From contig NZ_JADOTX010000001.1 in the NCBI RefSeq assembly GCF_015751765.1, positions 3,472,001 through 3,536,000 on the forward strand: DNA of 64,000 bases. Direction: 5' to 3'. This DNA is from Micromonospora ureilytica (GTDB lineage: Bacteria; Actinomycetota; Actinomycetes; Mycobacteriales; Micromonosporaceae). Below, piece after piece: positions 62,935 through 64,000 of the stretch (the first letter of the stretch is position 1; the number at the start of each line of letters is the position of its first letter). The notes below the pieces were generated by a model. The model was not told the origin of the DNA, ran no database searches, and worked only from the letters and a program-made list of their open reading frames with translations. The position numbers were made by a program, and so were the translations under genes.

Positions 62935-64000
62935 ATGAGACTGCGAAAAGGACTGATCCCCCTCGCCGCCACAGTCGTCCTGGCCGGCGCCTCCGGCACC
63001 GCGTACGGCAGCGCGAGCGACAGCCGGGGCACCGCGGACGGAATCCGCAGCATCACCCCGATCACCACCGTCTACACGTACGGCCAGAAGGTCTCGGCGG
63101 TGGCGATCGAGTACGGCGCCACGGTCAACCCCCGCACCCTCGACACCGCCACGTTCTCGGTGACCGACACCGTCTACAACTTCCGCTTCAACCCCATCGA
63201 GGACCTGCCGAAGCTCGCCGACCGGACCATCACCCACACCTACACCAACGGGTCACCGGGCACCCGCGCCGACCACCGATCGGCGCCGGGCAGGTACGTC
63301 ATCGTCGAACTGGACCCCGCCGACACCGGCGGCTCGACTGTCATCGTCTCCAAGTGCCCGACCTTCCTCTGCACAGTGAAGGTCAATCCCGAGCTGCCGA
63401 CCCGGGTCGTGCAACGCAAGGACGTGCATGGCCAGCCCGGTCGCGGGGCCGGCAAGGGACCGGTGCTAGCCCGGGCCACCCCACGCGAGTCCCGACCGGT
63501 CACCGCGAAACCGGTCAACCAACTGGTCGACGAGTTCACCTACGGCTCGTTCCTCAGTGGCGGAATGGTTCTGCCGTACCACTACCACCTGCCGAAGAAC
63601 TACCAGCCCGGGCGTAAGTACCCACTGATGGTCGTCCTGCCCGGTCACGGGATGGGCTGGGACGGCGACAACCTCGGCGTCCAACTCGCCGCCGACATCC
63701 CGGCGACCGCATGGCTCCAACCGCGGTGGACCGGCACCTCCGAGGACGTCATCGTCCTGGCGCCCCAGCACCAGCGGGTCGGTGGGCCCGCCGAGGCGGA
63801 CCTGCTGGTCAAGCTGCTCGACCAATTCGCCGGCCAGTTCGCGGTGGACACCCACCGGGTGTACGCGACCACCGTGTCGTACGGCTCCCAGCTGCTCTGG
63901 GAGGCGTTCGCCAAGCGCCCGGACCTGTTCGCCGGCGGGTTGGTGACCGGCGGTTTCCCGGTCAACGCCACCCAGGCGACCGCCATCGCGGCGGCCGAGG
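62935..64000 (+). CDS. Secreted alpha/beta-hydrolase (esterase/PHB-depolymerase-like), truncated by window end
   Basis: Starts at ATG 62935 after GAAAGGAC and remains open to the window end (355 codons seen). Residues 1-27 are a signal peptide (LIPLAATVVLAGASGTAYGS). Residues 40-200 form an Ig- or beta-rich N-terminal domain. The hydrolase part begins near 225: LPYHYHLPKNYQPGRKYPLM, VVLPGHGMGWDGDN, TSEDVIVLAPQHQR and the presumed nucleophile elbow YATTVSYGSQLLWEAF (a TxSxG variant). It resembles the prolyl-oligopeptidase/PHB depolymerase-type esterases. The catalytic acid and histidine lie beyond the window. Confidence 0.75.
   Translation, partial: MRLRKGLIPLAATVVLAGASGTAYGSASDSRGTADGIRSITPITTVYTYGQKVSAVAIEYGATVNPRTLDTATFSVTDTVYNFRFNPIEDLPKLADRTITHTYTNGSPGTRADHRSAPGRYVIVELDPADTGGSTVIVSKCPTFLCTVKVNPELPTRVVQRKDVHGQPGRGAGKGPVLARATPRESRPVTAKPVNQLVDEFTYGSFLSGGMVLPYHYHLPKNYQPGRKYPLMVVLPGHGMGWDGDNLGVQLAADIPATAWLQPRWTGTSEDVIVLAPQHQRVGGPAEADLLVKLLDQFAGQFAVDTHRVYATTVSYGSQLLWEAFAKRPDLFAGGLVTGGFPVNATQATAIAAAE

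Overview
The window is high-GC DNA with many GTG and some TTG starts, GGAGG-type ribosome binding sites and frequent ATGA/GTGA gene overlaps. It encodes a Tat-exported PhoD phosphatase, secreted enzymes with ricin-type (CBM13) modules, a nickel superoxide dismutase, a mycothiol-amidase-like PIG-L enzyme and F420-type proteins. Together these point to a soil or plant-associated actinomycete, most likely of the Micromonospora group; the genus is inference. I saw no transposase, integrase, CRISPR array, rRNA or convincing tRNA. It reads as ordinary chromosome with accessory carbohydrate islands.

Layout. 0-8.2 kb: an LtrA-type membrane protein, a secreted seven-repeat protein behind a PhoD phosphatase, a PD40/TolB-like protein coupled to an MFS transporter, and a secreted metallophosphoesterase with an N-terminal binding module. 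8.2-27.2 kb is the core of the window, an L-arabinose/galactoside island on the minus strand: a ChvE-MmsA-MmsB monosaccharide transporter, a GH27 enzyme with CBM13, a LacI regulator, a CBM13-GH43 enzyme, and one long operon araB-araD-[binding protein-ATPase-permease-permease]-araA. Near-identical 14-bp palindromes (TGTKAKCGNTMACA) lie just upstream of chvE, GH27, GH43 (two) and araB, with two more in the 750-bp gap upstream of araB. The simplest reading is one regulon run by the LacI protein at 14.5-15.5 kb: extracellular enzymes release arabinose and galactose, two ABC systems import them, and AraBAD feeds the pentose phosphate pathway.

27.9-34.4 kb: a DrrAB-like exporter with a DUF4097 protein and a ribbon-helix-helix regulator, a FUSC transporter, and a divergent SDR/AraC pair. 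34.5-40.4 kb: a large membrane protein with alpha/beta-hydrolase motifs at both ends, an NmrA-like protein, a methyltransferase, a DUF3494 ice-binding-like adhesin with a collagen stalk and LPVTG anchor, and a small P-loop kinase. 40.6-42.4 kb: an rtcB-prfH pair, a probable ribosomal-RNA repair module. 42.4-47.7 kb: a hydrolase, a GH43-like propeller without signal peptide, a PIG-L enzyme, a GH10 xylanase with CGAAAGTTTCG-type promoter palindromes, and an ArsR regulator. 47.8-59 kb: argS, a lipoprotein, a deazaflavin-type reductase, a coiled-coil membrane protein, a MarR-controlled operon of two tandem luciferase-like monooxygenases plus an NADP/F420-type oxidoreductase, a stand-alone TPR tail, GNAT, DUF1801, and a degenerate inositol-monophosphatase-like protein. 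59-64 kb: sodN followed by a radical SAM protein with unusual cysteine spacing, a secreted pectate lyase, and a truncated secreted alpha/beta hydrolase.

Most convergent gene ends carry strong GC-rich hairpins. Both monosaccharide transporters have hairpins between the binding-protein gene and its ATPase gene, which would favour excess binding protein. All functional calls rest on motif recognition by eye; no database search was run.
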